Assembly: GCA_031261345.1 (NCBI GenBank)
Contig: JAISKC010000055.1
Location: forward strand, 1 to 64,000
Source: Eubacteriales Family XIII. Incertae Sedis bacterium
GTDB lineage: Bacteria; Bacillota; Clostridia; Peptostreptococcales; Anaerovoracaceae
Reading direction: 5' to 3'
DNA length: 64,000 bases
A program made the position numbers and the translations under genes. The notes under the pieces are model-generated. The model saw nothing but the letters and a program-made list of their open reading frames with translations, was not told the origin of the DNA and searched no databases. Positions 49,203 to 60,000 of this stretch are shown here, one piece after another; positions within the stretch are counted from its first letter, which is position 1; each line of letters starts with the position of its first letter.

Positions 49203-51482
49203 TTAGGATTTTAGGTGTTTGTGTAACATTTCGAGCACCTCTTTCAAATCCAGAGGCTTGCCCACGTGGTCGTTCATGCCGCAGACCAGACACTGTTCAA
49301 CATCTTCCTTGAACACATTTGCGGTCATTGCCACAATCGGGATGGCTTTCACGTTCGGAACTTCCAGAGCACGAATCCTCCGTGTTGCCTCATAGCCATC
49401 CATCTTCGGCATCTGCAAATCCATGAAAATCATGTCGTAATGCTCGGGCGCATCGCTGAACATCCGAAGAGCCTCCACCCCATTTTCCGCACAATCGATA
49501 TTTATCTTTGTCGGCTCCAAAAGTGCCATCAATATTTCACGGTTGATATCCACATCCTCCGCCAAAAGCAGTTGATAATCCGAAAAATCATCATTCTCAT
49601 CAATCTGCGGTCTATCATCAGCGTTCGCACTGCTTGCACCGATACACTCGTTCACATTATCGATGATGTCGGATGGGAACGTGAAGGCAAATGTCGAGCC
49701 CTTACCAAGTTCAGATTCGACCCAAATGCTTCCGCCCATCATCTCGACAATGTGCTTTGAGATGGCAAGCCCCAGACCGGTTCCGCCAAACTCGCGAGAT
49801 GTGCTTCCTTCGGCCTGCTGGAACGTTTTGAACAATTTGCCCTGTTGCTCCTCGCTGAGACCTATTCCCGTGTCGGTCACCTCAATCTGAATCTTATGCG
49901 CGTCTTTTTCTGACGATAGCAGCTTCGCCTTCAAGTCTATGGAGCCGTGTTCCGGCGTGAATTTCACCGCATTTGACAGCAAATTTGTTATCACCTGTGC
50001 CAGCCTTTGGTCGTCCCCGAACAGATACGCGGGTATATTCTTGTCGATGTGAACTGAGAAATTCTGCTGTTTTTCCTCCATGCGGAAGTTGATGACTCCC
50101 GCAACTTTCTGCAACATTTTTTCAAATCTAAATTCGGCGTGGGACAGTTCCAACTTCCCTGCTTCAATTTTTGACATGTCCAGTATGTCGTTGATAACTC
50201 CCAGCAGATGTGTGGATGCGAGTTCAATTTTCTCAAAAGCGTAGTCCTTGCGCTCGAGATCCTTTGCGGATTGACCGATAGATGTCATGCCGATAATGGC
50301 GTTCATGGGCGTCCGAATTTCATGACTCATATTTGCGAGAAATGAGCTTTTTGCGATGGAGGCGGCTTCTGCGGATTCTTTGAGCCCCACCAGTTTGATA
50401 TTCTGCTCGTGAATTTCAGAAATCATGGAGCGATATTCCGTGATGTCAGACAGCATTACTATACAGCCGACCACCTTGTCGCGAGATGTCATGGTCCTCA
50501 CCGTCATTGAGTAATTCCTATCGTTGCCCTCGGGCGTTTGAAGCCTGAATTCGACATCGATATTTTCTATTTCGCCAAGCAAAAGCGGATTGATGTCCAT
50601 GCCCGACTCGGGTATGCAATCATGGGCATTTTCCTGCAAATATGTAAGGATTGTGTTGATTGGAACAATATCTCCCAAGGACTTTAGCTGCGGAAAAATA
50701 GCCGCCGCGGACTCATTGTAATCAGTAACAAATCCCTCTTCACTCGCCACAATTACTGCGTCTTTCAAAAGGTCCTGCATTTTATTCAAGGATAGGGTCT
50801 TGAAATTCAGAAGATGTGAGCGGAAAGATGTGATAGCGTATAGCATAAACGTTACAAAGTAGCCAAGCGGCGTTACATCATAGCGAATAATTCCACCCAT
50901 CGTGTACATCATGTTCAAAAAATACGGCAAAATAATACCAAAACCGGCAAGTATTACTATAGGCTGATGCCTGGCATTTTTGAATACATAAAACATGATA
51001 TAGGAAAATGCGATAAGCACAAACGTGATGCTCACACCCGTGTGAATCCAGAAAAGTGTGCCATAGAGCGGCTTTGGAAATGCGTAGTCCAAAAACATGA
51101 GCCGATGAATGGGGTTGGTAAGCACCATCAGAGCATCAAGCGATGGAATCACCACGAGCACGGCCTTCACAATACGCGACTTTGCCCATTTGGAGCTGGA
51201 AAGATTCATAAACAGCCAAAGCGTGCTGAACGGCACATAGCAGATGCAGACCATTCTAAGAGAATACACAAACGGAAATGCGGCCTCTGAAGCTGTCAGC
51301 GCAATGGCGTTGAGCAGTATCCAAAAGAACACTATGACGCCCAACAGGAAGAAACAATTTGCCCGATTGTCACGTTTGCCGCCGAACCACAACAATCCCA
51401 AAACATAAAGAATCACGCAACAGACGAGCATGGAAATTGAGAATAATATGTCTATAGTAATAATATCGATTACCTCACACAA
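49203..51482 (-). CDS. Hybrid histidine kinase: 7TM, PAS, HisKA, HATPase, receiver
   Basis: 759 residues if the TTG at 51482 is used; the true start may be a nearby codon behind GAGGT. Seven membrane helices (~10-225) match the HisKA 7TM type. A PAS domain (LLKDAVIVASEEGFVTDYNE), phospho-acceptor (FLANMSHEIRTPMNAIIGM), N box (LSNAVKFTPEHG), G boxes (DTGIGLSEEQQ, GTGLGLAIS) and a C-terminal receiver (DYQLLLAEDVDINREI, MIFMDLQMPKMDGYE) follow. Hybrid kinases of this form pass phosphate through a receiver to a separate output protein; none is encoded beside it. Orphan kinases of this kind often feed the sporulation relay in Clostridia, which is only a possibility here. Confidence 0.92.
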   Translation of the reverse strand: MCEVIDIITIDILFSISMLVCCVILYVLGLLWFGGKRDNRANCFFLLGVIVFFWILLNAIALTASEAAFPFVYSLRMVCICYVPFSTLWLFMNLSSSKWAKSRIVKAVLVVIPSLDALMVLTNPIHRLMFLDYAFPKPLYGTLFWIHTGVSITFVLIAFSYIMFYVFKNARHQPIVILAGFGIILPYFLNMMYTMGGIIRYDVTPLGYFVTFMLYAITSFRSHLLNFKTLSLNKMQDLLKDAVIVASEEGFVTDYNESAAAIFPQLKSLGDIVPINTILTYLQENAHDCIPESGMDINPLLLGEIENIDVEFRLQTPEGNDRNYSMTVRTMTSRDKVVGCIVMLSDITEYRSMISEIHEQNIKLVGLKESAEAASIAKSSFLANMSHEIRTPMNAIIGMTSIGQSAKDLERKDYAFEKIELASTHLLGVINDILDMSKIEAGKLELSHAEFRFEKMLQKVAGVINFRMEEKQQNFSVHIDKNIPAYLFGDDQRLAQVITNLLSNAVKFTPEHGSIDLKAKLLSSEKDAHKIQIEVTDTGIGLSEEQQGKLFKTFQQAEGSTSREFGGTGLGLAISKHIVEMMGGSIWVESELGKGSTFAFTFPSDIIDNVNECIGASSANADDRPQIDENDDFSDYQLLLAEDVDINREILMALLEPTKINIDCAENGVEALRMFSDAPEHYDMIFMDLQMPKMDGYEATRRIRALEVPNVKAIPIVAMTANVFKEDVEQCLVCGMNDHVGKPLDLKEVLEMLHKHLKS

Positions 51483-51562
51483 ACAATTGCATATATGAAT
51501 GTGTCTATTCTACCATGCTTTTGTGTAAACACTATTTGGATTGTGTAAAGTTTTCATGAAAA

Positions 51563-52651
51563 CTAAATGTCCATTTTCGCTAGCATTGATCTCATTATTG
51601 GTATAGTGAAGGAAAATTTTCCCCTACCTATTGGTGTTATTACCCCTTGCTCAACCAACCTGCGCCTATAAGTCCCTACATAATTAACAGAAACACCAAG
51701 CCTACGTGCAATATCCGAAGCCAAACTGTATTTTTCGTCCTCAACCATGGCCAGAAGAAATTTCTTATCCATTTCAGATAATGAATACATAGTTGAATCC
51801 AGTATCATGCTCTCCAAGTCAACATATGATGAATCTATACCAGACTTTGCGTCAGCGACAGAAATCACATCACTATCAGATTGATTGAATGTATGATATC
51901 CAATAAGTTGTATTATAAAAGGAAATCCCCCCGTGCTATCCACGACCAATGCTAATGCTGCTTGATCAATCTCGCGACCTGAAAGCTCTACGGTTTTCTT
52001 TATCACTGCACGAGCTTCAGAATTGCTCAGTGGATCAAGTTTTCGCCTGAAAGCTCTGCGCAAAAATGATATGGAATCGTCCTGAAACATTTGCAGAACC
52101 TTATCTGGAAGACCTGCCATGAGCAATGCAACATTTCTTTTTTCCATTATGTATACTTGAAATGTAGACACAAATTCTATCATCTCAGGTACACTCGCAC
52201 TCACCTCATCAATTGTGAACAATAAACCAACATTCATTTCCTCGAGAAGATTGAGTGTCTTTTCAATATGGGCGCGCCATCCAAGATTATCGTGCTTGAT
52301 AATTTCTCGTGTGATACCAAATCCCGCACCCTGCAAACCTGTCATTTGACTCTTTTGTTTTCGTGGAAGCAGTTCAGCAGTATGAATGTCAATTTGATCC
52401 TTTAGGCTTTCGAGCATGCCCGTAACCGCAGGTACGTGAACGGCAATCCAACCTCTCTCCTGCGCCTCATTTGCAATCTTGGCAAGCAAAACGGTCTTTC
52501 CGCTTCCTCTCGGGCCTGTGAATATCGTGATACGATTTGGGTCTCCGACACCGGCATCAAGTCCGCGAAGAACATCGTCTATCAAGTTGTTTCGTCCTGC
52601 AAGTATCGGAGGTTCATTCCCGAAAACCGGAGTAAATGGATTTTTGTACAT
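51563..52651 (-). CDS. AAA ATPase of the ORC/Cdc6-like family with C-terminal winged helix
   Basis: 362 residues. It has Walker A TGPRGSGKTVLL, Walker B GLLFTIDEVSA, sensor NVALLMAGLP and an arginine-rich FLRRAFRRKLDPLS. The C-terminal ~70 residues form a winged helix (YSLASDIARRLGVSVNYVGTY). This architecture occurs in ORC/Cdc6-like and STAND-type ATPases that are widespread and of unknown function in bacteria. The gene stands alone, with AGGAAGGT before the ATG and three 19-bp repeats beginning 17 bp upstream of the start codon. It should be compared with the DUF4143 ATPase at 21458-22732. Confidence 0.85.
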   Translation of the reverse strand: MYKNPFTPVFGNEPPILAGRNNLIDDVLRGLDAGVGDPNRITIFTGPRGSGKTVLLAKIANEAQERGWIAVHVPAVTGMLESLKDQIDIHTAELLPRKQKSQMTGLQGAGFGITREIIKHDNLGWRAHIEKTLNLLEEMNVGLLFTIDEVSASVPEMIEFVSTFQVYIMEKRNVALLMAGLPDKVLQMFQDDSISFLRRAFRRKLDPLSNSEARAVIKKTVELSGREIDQAALALVVDSTGGFPFIIQLIGYHTFNQSDSDVISVADAKSGIDSSYVDLESMILDSTMYSLSEMDKKFLLAMVEDEKYSLASDIARRLGVSVNYVGTYRRRLVEQGVITPIGRGKFSFTIPIMRSMLAKMDI

Positions 52652-52668
52652 GTCGTACCTTCCTAATC

Positions 52669-52716
52669 CTTTGTATGTTTTTTATTTCTTTGTATTCTTT
52701 TTATTTCTTTGTATTT
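52669..52716. repeat. 19-bp tandem repeat, three copies, before the ORC-like ATPase gene
   Basis: CTTTGTA begins at 52669, 52688 and 52707; the intervening TTTTTATTT segments are nearly identical. The repeats lie directly before the ribosome binding site, where they overlap the probable promoter. Confidence 0.75.
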
Positions 52717-52768
52717 CTCATTGTACTCCTAAACCATCGTGAAGACAACATCATATCTATATTTTGAC

Positions 52769-54979
52769 CTACTTCACCTTCCCACTCGTCTTGGTCTTGC
52801 TCCACGCACTGTAATACTTCACGCCAGACACCGTCTTGTAAGACCGAACCTGAACTTGATAGGCCTTGCCCTTTTTCAGGCTCTTAGCTGTATAAGCCTT
52901 GCTCGTCCCTGCCACGGTCTTCGTCGTCCACTTGCTCGTGCCCTTGACCCGATACCTCACCTCGTATTTTGTAGTTCCAGACACCTTACCCCAAGTGATT
53001 TTGAGCTGTTTCTTTGCAGGTGCGACCTTGGAAACAGACGTAGCCTTCGGCACAATCTTGAACGAAACAGTCTTTGTCCCAGTATAGTTCCCCTTGCCGG
53101 TAATAGTAATGGTAGCCTTGCCAACATTTGTATTATTCTTGTATTTGACAGTAAAATCACTACCGGATTTCAATGTCTTGCCATTCACCTTTACAGACGG
53201 AGTTGGTTTGAGTGCTTTTCCGGTATATGCTTTGCCAGCAATATCCTTGATGGTCGCCTTTGCAACAGAGATTTTCTGGCCGGTAATGATGATTGCCGTT
53301 TCATCTTTGAAGCCTGAGCCATCGATAGCCGTAGCCGTTACTTTCACACTACCGTTGGATTTTGCAGTAACAAGACCTGTTGAATTAATGGTAGCCAGAT
53401 TTGTATCATTTACGGCCCAGTTGACTTTTTGCCTTGCATTTTCAGGTGATACCTGAGCTGACAATTGTAAAGTTCCGCCCAGCGTGCTTATTTTGTTTCC
53501 GCCGCTTATCTCAACGTAAGACGCCGACGGAGTATCAGCAACCGGATTTGAATCTACCGGAATACTCTGAAGCACCGGTGCACCCTCAGCTACCGGCATC
53601 TGCCAGATAGTATCGAAGTCAAAGCCATCATACGAAGCCTGCTGTTTCATCTGTACATCGGACAAAGCTTTTACAAATTGACTATCCGGCGTATTTCCAA
53701 TTGCCGTAAGTACATTATCCTTATAGTAACCATTTTCTAACGTTATTCTATTATCGTGCTTATATCCTAATAACCCACCTGCATATGATTCTAATGGTGC
53801 AGATGACAAAACGTCACCTGAATTATAACTATTTTCTATCTCAACATTGGTATAAAAATTAATACCAATAAGTCCTCCGGCTAATGAATGTATACCGGCA
53901 TCGCCCCCAATGTCAGACGAATTTGTACTTGATGATGATACATTGCCGGCATTATAACTATCCTCAACCATGATACTGCCCGTGGAAGAGTTTGAAACTA
54001 TCCCTCCCGCAGATGAATATATGGAACCCGATGATGATACAGTGCCAATATTATAACTGTTCTTTGATGCGAAAGATCCACCATAAAGATTACCCAAAAA
54101 ACCTCCGGAATGTGGACGCTCGCCTGACGATAAGATATCGCCAGTGTTATAGCTATTTTCTACCGTAATGGAAGTATTATTGGAATAAGAGACAAACCCT
54201 CCTGCCAAATACTCTGATGTAACAGTGCCTGCATTATATCCGTTATTTATCAAAAGCTTGAAATGAGAATTGCCCAAAAATCCTCCCGCATGCTCTGCCT
54301 CAACATCACCAACATTATAACTATTCTCTATTGTAATAAAGGCATTCCCATTGGGGCCACAATAACCAATTAGCCCACCGGCATATGAATGATAAGGCAA
54401 TAATGATATTGAAGATACAGAACTTTTGTTGTAGCTGTTTTCTATAGTGATAGAATAATCAACTAAGAAAGAGTTATCGCAATAACCAATCAGCCCTCCT
54501 GCAAATGCATATACATCTGATGAAGCACTTACATTGCTGCCCTCAATGCCAATATTAGATATATTAAGCTCTCCACCAATAACGACACCGATTAAGCCGC
54601 CACTAGCATTTTCGGCATCCACATGCATATTGGAAATGACATATCCGTTGCCATCCAGCGTCCCATTAAATGGTGCTGAAGATGTTCCGATAGGTGTCCA
54701 TTCGCCATCGTTATAGTCTTCCAAATCTATATCATTTAGCAAAATATATTTCCCGCCAGCAGTCATCCCCGCCAATTCCTCAGGCGTAGTAATAGCTGTG
54801 AAACCTTCCGGAGCTTCTTCCTTTTGTTCAACAGGTACGATGAAGTCATGACTAATCACCTCGTTATTATCCGTCGCATATATGTCCGCTGGTGCAATCG
54901 CGAAAACACTCGTCGCCACTAAATCGACAGTCAGCACCAACGCCAAAAACCGTCTCCTCAAATTCAAATTCTTTGTCAT
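52769..54979 (-). CDS. Secreted surface protein with GLUG-type repeats, BIG2 and FnIII-like end
   Basis: 736 residues from ATG 54979 behind AGGAGAG. The signal peptide (MTKNLNLRRRFLALVLTVDL, cut near YA) is shared with the next three genes. Residues ~85-440 hold GLUG-like repeats (GGLIGYCDNS, AGGFVSYSNN, with ENSYNxGDV units). A BIG2 Ig-like domain (YVEISGGNKISTLGGTLQLS), a YDG-type unit (QKISVAKATIKDIAGKAYTG), and the common FnIII-like end (KKQLKITWGKVSGTTKYEVR) follow. No LPxTG motif is present, so attachment may be through the C-terminal domain or by wall binding. GLUG proteins are adhesins in some families. Confidence 0.82.
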   Translation of the reverse strand: MTKNLNLRRRFLALVLTVDLVATSVFAIAPADIYATDNNEVISHDFIVPVEQKEEAPEGFTAITTPEELAGMTAGGKYILLNDIDLEDYNDGEWTPIGTSSAPFNGTLDGNGYVISNMHVDAENASGGLIGVVIGGELNISNIGIEGSNVSASSDVYAFAGGLIGYCDNSFLVDYSITIENSYNKSSVSSISLLPYHSYAGGLIGYCGPNGNAFITIENSYNVGDVEAEHAGGFLGNSHFKLLINNGYNAGTVTSEYLAGGFVSYSNNTSITVENSYNTGDILSSGERPHSGGFLGNLYGGSFASKNSYNIGTVSSSGSIYSSAGGIVSNSSTGSIMVEDSYNAGNVSSSSTNSSDIGGDAGIHSLAGGLIGINFYTNVEIENSYNSGDVLSSAPLESYAGGLLGYKHDNRITLENGYYKDNVLTAIGNTPDSQFVKALSDVQMKQQASYDGFDFDTIWQMPVAEGAPVLQSIPVDSNPVADTPSASYVEISGGNKISTLGGTLQLSAQVSPENARQKVNWAVNDTNLATINSTGLVTAKSNGSVKVTATAIDGSGFKDETAIIITGQKISVAKATIKDIAGKAYTGKALKPTPSVKVNGKTLKSGSDFTVKYKNNTNVGKATITITGKGNYTGTKTVSFKIVPKATSVSKVAPAKKQLKITWGKVSGTTKYEVRYRVKGTSKWTTKTVAGTSKAYTAKSLKKGKAYQVQVRSYKTVSGVKYYSAWSKTKTSGKVK

Positions 54980-55016
54980 TTTCTCTCTCCTAACATTTTT
55001 AAACAACATTGATACC

Positions 55017-55046
55017 GTCATTGCGAGCGTAGCGAAGCAATCCAGA
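55017..55046. repeat. Palindromic-repeat arm between surface-protein genes
   Basis: GTCATTGCGAGCGTAGCGAA followed by GCAATCCAG, the same family as 25189-25261. One such arm stands in each gap of the surface-protein array. Confidence 0.75.
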
Positions 55047-55055
55047 GTCCTTATC

Positions 55056-56999
55056 CTACTTCACTTTCCCACTGGTCTTGGTCTTGCTCCACGCACTGTA
55101 ATACTTCACGCCAGATACCGTCTTGTAGAAACGTACCTGCACTTGATAAGCCTTGCCCTTTTTTAGACTCTTAGCAGTATAAGCCTTGCTCGTCCCTGCT
55201 ACGGTCTTGGTCGTCCAATTGCTCGCACCCTTGACCCTATACCTCACCTCATATTTGGTAGTTCCGGACACCTTTCCCCAAGTGATTTTGAGCTGTTTCT
55301 TTGCAGGCGTAACCTTGGAAACAGACGCGGTCTTCGGCACAATCTTAAACGAAACAGTCTTTGTTCCCGTATAGTTCCCCTTGCCAGTAATGGTAATATT
55401 AGCCTTACCAACAGCCGTTCTGGTCGAATGCTTGACCGTGTAATGTGTATTCAGCGTGAGCGTAGTGCTACCATGCTTGACAGTAAGAGTCGGTTTCTTA
55501 ACCTTTCCGGTATAGGTCTGGTTCGCAATTTTTGCGACTGTAGTCTCAGAAATACTATGCTCTTTTTCTTTCCAATGTGCGTAGAATGTGATGTTATTTG
55601 AAATTTTCGTAGAGGCTGAAATCTTTGTACCACCGGACTTGGCAGTCCACCACCCATCAAATATGTACCCGTTACGAGTCGTTGTCGGCAACGTGCCTAT
55701 GGAATCTCCAGTTTTGACCGTTTTGTTTGAGACCGCACTGCCGCCATTTGCATCAAAAGTTACTGTATATTGTAATAGCGGGTCGGTGTTTATATATGCT
55801 TTGCCTCCATCTGTTGGTATGGAGTCTGGCAAATCTGTAATCGAAGAAAAGTCAGATATAACTTGATTTGAATTGTTTGTTATCACTACCTCTTTGTTTC
55901 CCTGAACAAGTGCACCGTTGTCGTTGAAATGACTAAAAAAACCGCCACCCGCTATTGTGATGCTTGAAGTATCAAAGGAACCTGCTGGTAAACTTGTTAA
56001 CGCACCGCCACAGTTGAAACCCCTAAAGAAACCGTCACCCACTGTTGTAATGCCTGATGTATCAAATGACCCGACTAACAAACTTGTTAGCAAACCGTAG
56101 TAATTGAAATAACTGAAGAAATCGCCACCCACAGTAGTTATGTCTGAAATATCAAATGAACCCTCTGGCAAACTTGTTAGCGAACCTCTTTCGTTGAAAC
56201 TATTGAAGAACCACCCTTCAGATGTTGTTATGTTTGATATATCAAATGAGCCTGCTGGCAAGCTTGTTAGAGCACCACCAGAGTTAAAGAAACTGAAGAA
56301 GCACCCTTCATATGTTGTTATGCTTGATGTATCAAATGAACCCTCTGGCAAACTTGTTAGTTTACCACTAGAGTTGAAACAAAAGAAAAAACCGCCACCC
56401 ACTGTTGTGATGCTTGATATATCAAATGAACCTACTGGTAAACTTGTTAGCTCGCCACCACGGTTAAAAAAATAGAAGAAGTCGCTACCCACAGTAGTGA
56501 TGTTTGAAGTATCAAATGAATCCTCTGGCAAACTTGTTAGCGAACCATAATAGTTGAAACAAAAGAAGAATCTATCACCCGCAGTATTGCCAGTTATGTC
56601 TGATGTAAACTTACCCATTTCAGGCATTTCTGTTAATGCACAATTTACGTTCTTGACAAGTGGCTCATCCGTCCAATTCCAACCCCTAAACGTACCATTC
56701 TCACTTTCCGTAATGGTAACTGTAGTACCATTTGAAACATCGATTTCAATACTAGTGCTTGACGCCAACTCTGCGGCTACTATATCTCCACCATTTACTA
56801 TTATTGGTGTCGTCCATTCGTTATATATGGTTGCCGTTCCGGAGTCTGTGAATGTGAGCGTTATTATATCTGCTACCCCATCATCAATTACATCTGCATA
56901 GGCGTTTTCAGGTGCAACCACAAAAACACTAGTCGCCACCAACGCAACAGTCAGCACCAATGCCAACAACCGTCTTCTTAAATTCAAATTCTTCGTCAT
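55056..56999 (-). CDS. Secreted repeat protein (BspA/DUF285-like), 7 repeats
   Basis: 647 residues. The shared signal peptide precedes ~100 residues with ITLTFTDSGTATIYNEWTTP, then about 7 units of 30 residues (LTSLPxGSFDTSxITTVGxx, then FFxxFNxxG) like BspA/DUF285 leucine-rich surface repeats. An InlB-type B-repeat (VTFDANGGSAVSNKTVKTGD, ending ITFYAHWKE), one YDG/MBG-like unit and the common FnIII-like end follow. BspA-like proteins bind host proteins and other bacteria. The gene is one of four tandem paralogues, with AGGAGAG and ATG preserved. Confidence 0.82.
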   Translation of the reverse strand: MTKNLNLRRRLLALVLTVALVATSVFVVAPENAYADVIDDGVADIITLTFTDSGTATIYNEWTTPIIVNGGDIVAAELASSTSIEIDVSNGTTVTITESENGTFRGWNWTDEPLVKNVNCALTEMPEMGKFTSDITGNTAGDRFFFCFNYYGSLTSLPEDSFDTSNITTVGSDFFYFFNRGGELTSLPVGSFDISSITTVGGGFFFCFNSSGKLTSLPEGSFDTSSITTYEGCFFSFFNSGGALTSLPAGSFDISNITTSEGWFFNSFNERGSLTSLPEGSFDISDITTVGGDFFSYFNYYGLLTSLLVGSFDTSGITTVGDGFFRGFNCGGALTSLPAGSFDTSSITIAGGGFFSHFNDNGALVQGNKEVVITNNSNQVISDFSSITDLPDSIPTDGGKAYINTDPLLQYTVTFDANGGSAVSNKTVKTGDSIGTLPTTTRNGYIFDGWWTAKSGGTKISASTKISNNITFYAHWKEKEHSISETTVAKIANQTYTGKVKKPTLTVKHGSTTLTLNTHYTVKHSTRTAVGKANITITGKGNYTGTKTVSFKIVPKTASVSKVTPAKKQLKITWGKVSGTTKYEVRYRVKGASNWTTKTVAGTSKAYTAKSLKKGKAYQVQVRFYKTVSGVKYYSAWSKTKTSGKVK

Positions 57000-57031
57000 T
57001 CTCTCTCTCCTAACATTCCTTATCGATACCC

Positions 57032-57060
57032 GTCATTGCGAGCAAAGCGAAGCAATCCAG
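57032..57060. repeat. Palindromic-repeat arm between surface-protein genes
   Basis: GTCATTGCGAGCAAAGCGAA then GCAATCCAG; same family and position as the arms at 55017 and 60441. Confidence 0.75.
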
Positions 57061-57068
57061 CCCTTATC

Positions 57069-60000
57069 CTACTTCACTTTCCCACTAGTCTTGGTCTTGC
57101 TCCACGCACTGTAATATTTCACGCCCGACACTGTCTTGTAAGACCGCACCTGCACTTGATAGGTCTTGCCCTTCTTCAGGATCTTGGCCTTATAGGCTTT
57201 GCTCGTCCCTGCCACAGTCTTCGTTGTCCACTTGCTTGTACCCTTGACCCGATACCTCACCTCGTATTTGGTAGTTCCGGACACCTTGCCCCAAGTGATT
57301 TTGAGTTGCTTCTTTGCAGGCGTAACCTTTGAAATAGACGTAGCCTTCGGCACAATTTTAAACGAAACAGTCTTTGTCCCAGTATAGTTCCCCTTGCCAG
57401 TAATAGTAATAGTGGCATTGCCAACATCTGTTCTGATAGAATGCTTGACCGTGTAATGTGTATTCAGCTTGAGCGTCACGCTACCGTGCTTGACAGTAAG
57501 GGTCGGCTTCTTAGCCTTGCCATCGTTCACCTGATCCTTGATGACCGCAACAATGAACACGCTGACATTCGCAGGCACAATTTTGAAAGTGGCTGACGCA
57601 GTTCCCGTATAGTTTCCATTGCCAGTAATAGTAACTTTTGCTGTGCCAGCGTTGATGTTATTGCTATAGGAAGCAGTATAATCCGTGCCCGATACAAGAG
57701 TTTTGCTACCATCTTTGACGGTAAGTGTCGGCTTCTTCGCTTTGCCGGTATATGTCTGATTCGGAATTTTTGCGATTATGACATCAGAAATACTATTTTC
57801 TTTTTCCGACCAATGTGCATAAAAAGTCGCCTTTGCAGTAATCTTCGTGTTTTCGCTAATCTTTGTGCCTCCTATCGCCGAAGTATACCAGCCATCAAGG
57901 GTGTAACCACTGCGTGTTGACACAGGTAAAACTCCAAGAGCATCACCGAAATTCACTGTCCAATTTTCAATCGCACTTCCTCCCAATGAATCAAATTTCA
58001 CAAGGAATTGATTGGCTATCCAGTGCGCATAATAAGTTGTATTCGCAGTTACCGTTGTTTCCTCGCTTATCTTTGTACCACCGACGGATTCTGTATACCA
58101 ACCGTCAAAGGCGTAGCCAGTACGAGTCGTTGTCGGCAATGTGCCAATAGAAACTCCAGAGTTAACCGCTTTGCTAGAGACCGGACTGCCGCCATTCGCA
58201 TCAAAAGTTACTGTATGCGATGAATATGATGGATCGGTGTTTATATATGCTATACCTCCTGCTATTGGTATGGAGGCTGGCAAATCGGTACCCGAGGAAA
58301 AGTTGGATATAACTTGATTTGAATTGTTTGTTATTACCACCCCTTTGTTTCCTTGAACAAGAGCACCGTAGTAGTTGAAATTACTGAAAAAATCGTCACC
58401 CGCTATTGTGATACCTGATGTGTCAAATGAACCTGCTGGCAAACTTGTTAGTTTACTGTACCAATTGAAATAACTGAAAAAATCGTTGCCCACTGTTGTG
58501 ATGCCTGATGTATCAAATGAACCTACTGGTAAACTTGTTAGGTTACTGTGATAATTAAAAGAACGGAAAAAATCGTCACCCACTGCTGTGATACCTGATG
58601 TATCAAATGAACATGATGGCAAACTTGTTAGTGAACCATAAGAATTGAAATTATCGAAAAATTCGCCACCCGCAGTAGCTATGCTCGATGTATCAAATGA
58701 ACCCTCTGGCAAACTTGTTAGCGAACCACCACTGTTGAAAGAACTGAAGAACACGCCATCCGCTGTTGTGATGTTCGAAGTATCAAAGGAACCTTCTGGT
58801 AAACTTGTTAGCGAACCATCATTGTTGAACCAACCGAAGAAATCGACACTCGCTGTTGTGATGCTTGATGTATCAAATGAACCTGTTGGCAAACTTGTTA
58901 GCGCACCACCACTGTTGAAATAACGAAAAAAACCGGGACCCATTGTTGTGATGCTTGATGTATCAAAGGAACCTTCTGGTAAACTTGTTAGAGCACCACT
59001 AGAGTTGAACCCACCGAAAAAATAGAAACCCGCTGTTGTGATGCCTGATATATCAAATGAACCCGCTGGTAAACTTGTTAGCGAACCTACAGCGTTGAAC
59101 CCATCGAAGAAATGGGCACCCACTGTCGTGATGCTTGATGTATCAAAGGAACCTGCTGGCAAACTTGTTAGCGCACCACCATCGTTGAACTCATAAAAGA
59201 AGTGGGGACCCGCTGTTGTGATGCTTGATGTATCAAAAGAATCTTCTGGTAAACTTGTGAGCGAACCACCATCTTTCCAACCACCGTTGAACCTATCGAA
59301 GAAACCGTACATCGCTGTTGTGATGCTCGATGTATCAAAAGAGCCCTCTGGCAAACTTGTTAGTGAACCACCATCAGCATTGAAATTACTAAAAAACGAT
59401 CCACCCACTGTTGTGATGCTCGATGTATCGAATGAACCTGCTGGTAAACTTGTTAGAGCACCACTAGAGTTGAACCCACCGAAGAAATAGACACCCGCTG
59501 TTGTGATGCCTGATGTATCAAATGAACCCGCCGGTAAACTTGTTAGCGAACCACCAGCGTTGAAATCACTAAAAAAATATTCGCCCACTGTTGTGATGCT
59601 CGATGTATCAAAAGAGCCCTCTGGCAAACTTGTTAGCGAACCACCAGCATTGAAGCTACCGAAGAAACTGGCACCCGCAGTAGCTATGCTTGATGTATCA
59701 AATGAACCCTCTGGCAAACTTATTAGTGCACCACCAGAATTGAAACTATCGAAGAAACTGCCACTCGCAGTAGCTATGCTCGATGTATCAAAAGAGCCTT
59801 CTGGCAAACTTGTTAGCGAACCACCAAAATTGAAACTATCGAAGAAACTGCCACCCACAGTAGTTATGCTCGATGTATCAAATGAATCCTCTGGCAAACT
59901 TGTTAGCGAACCAGAATAGTTGAAACAAAAGAAGAATCTATGTCCCACAGTATTGCCAGCTATGTCTGATGTAAACTTACTTATTTCAGGCATTTCTGTT

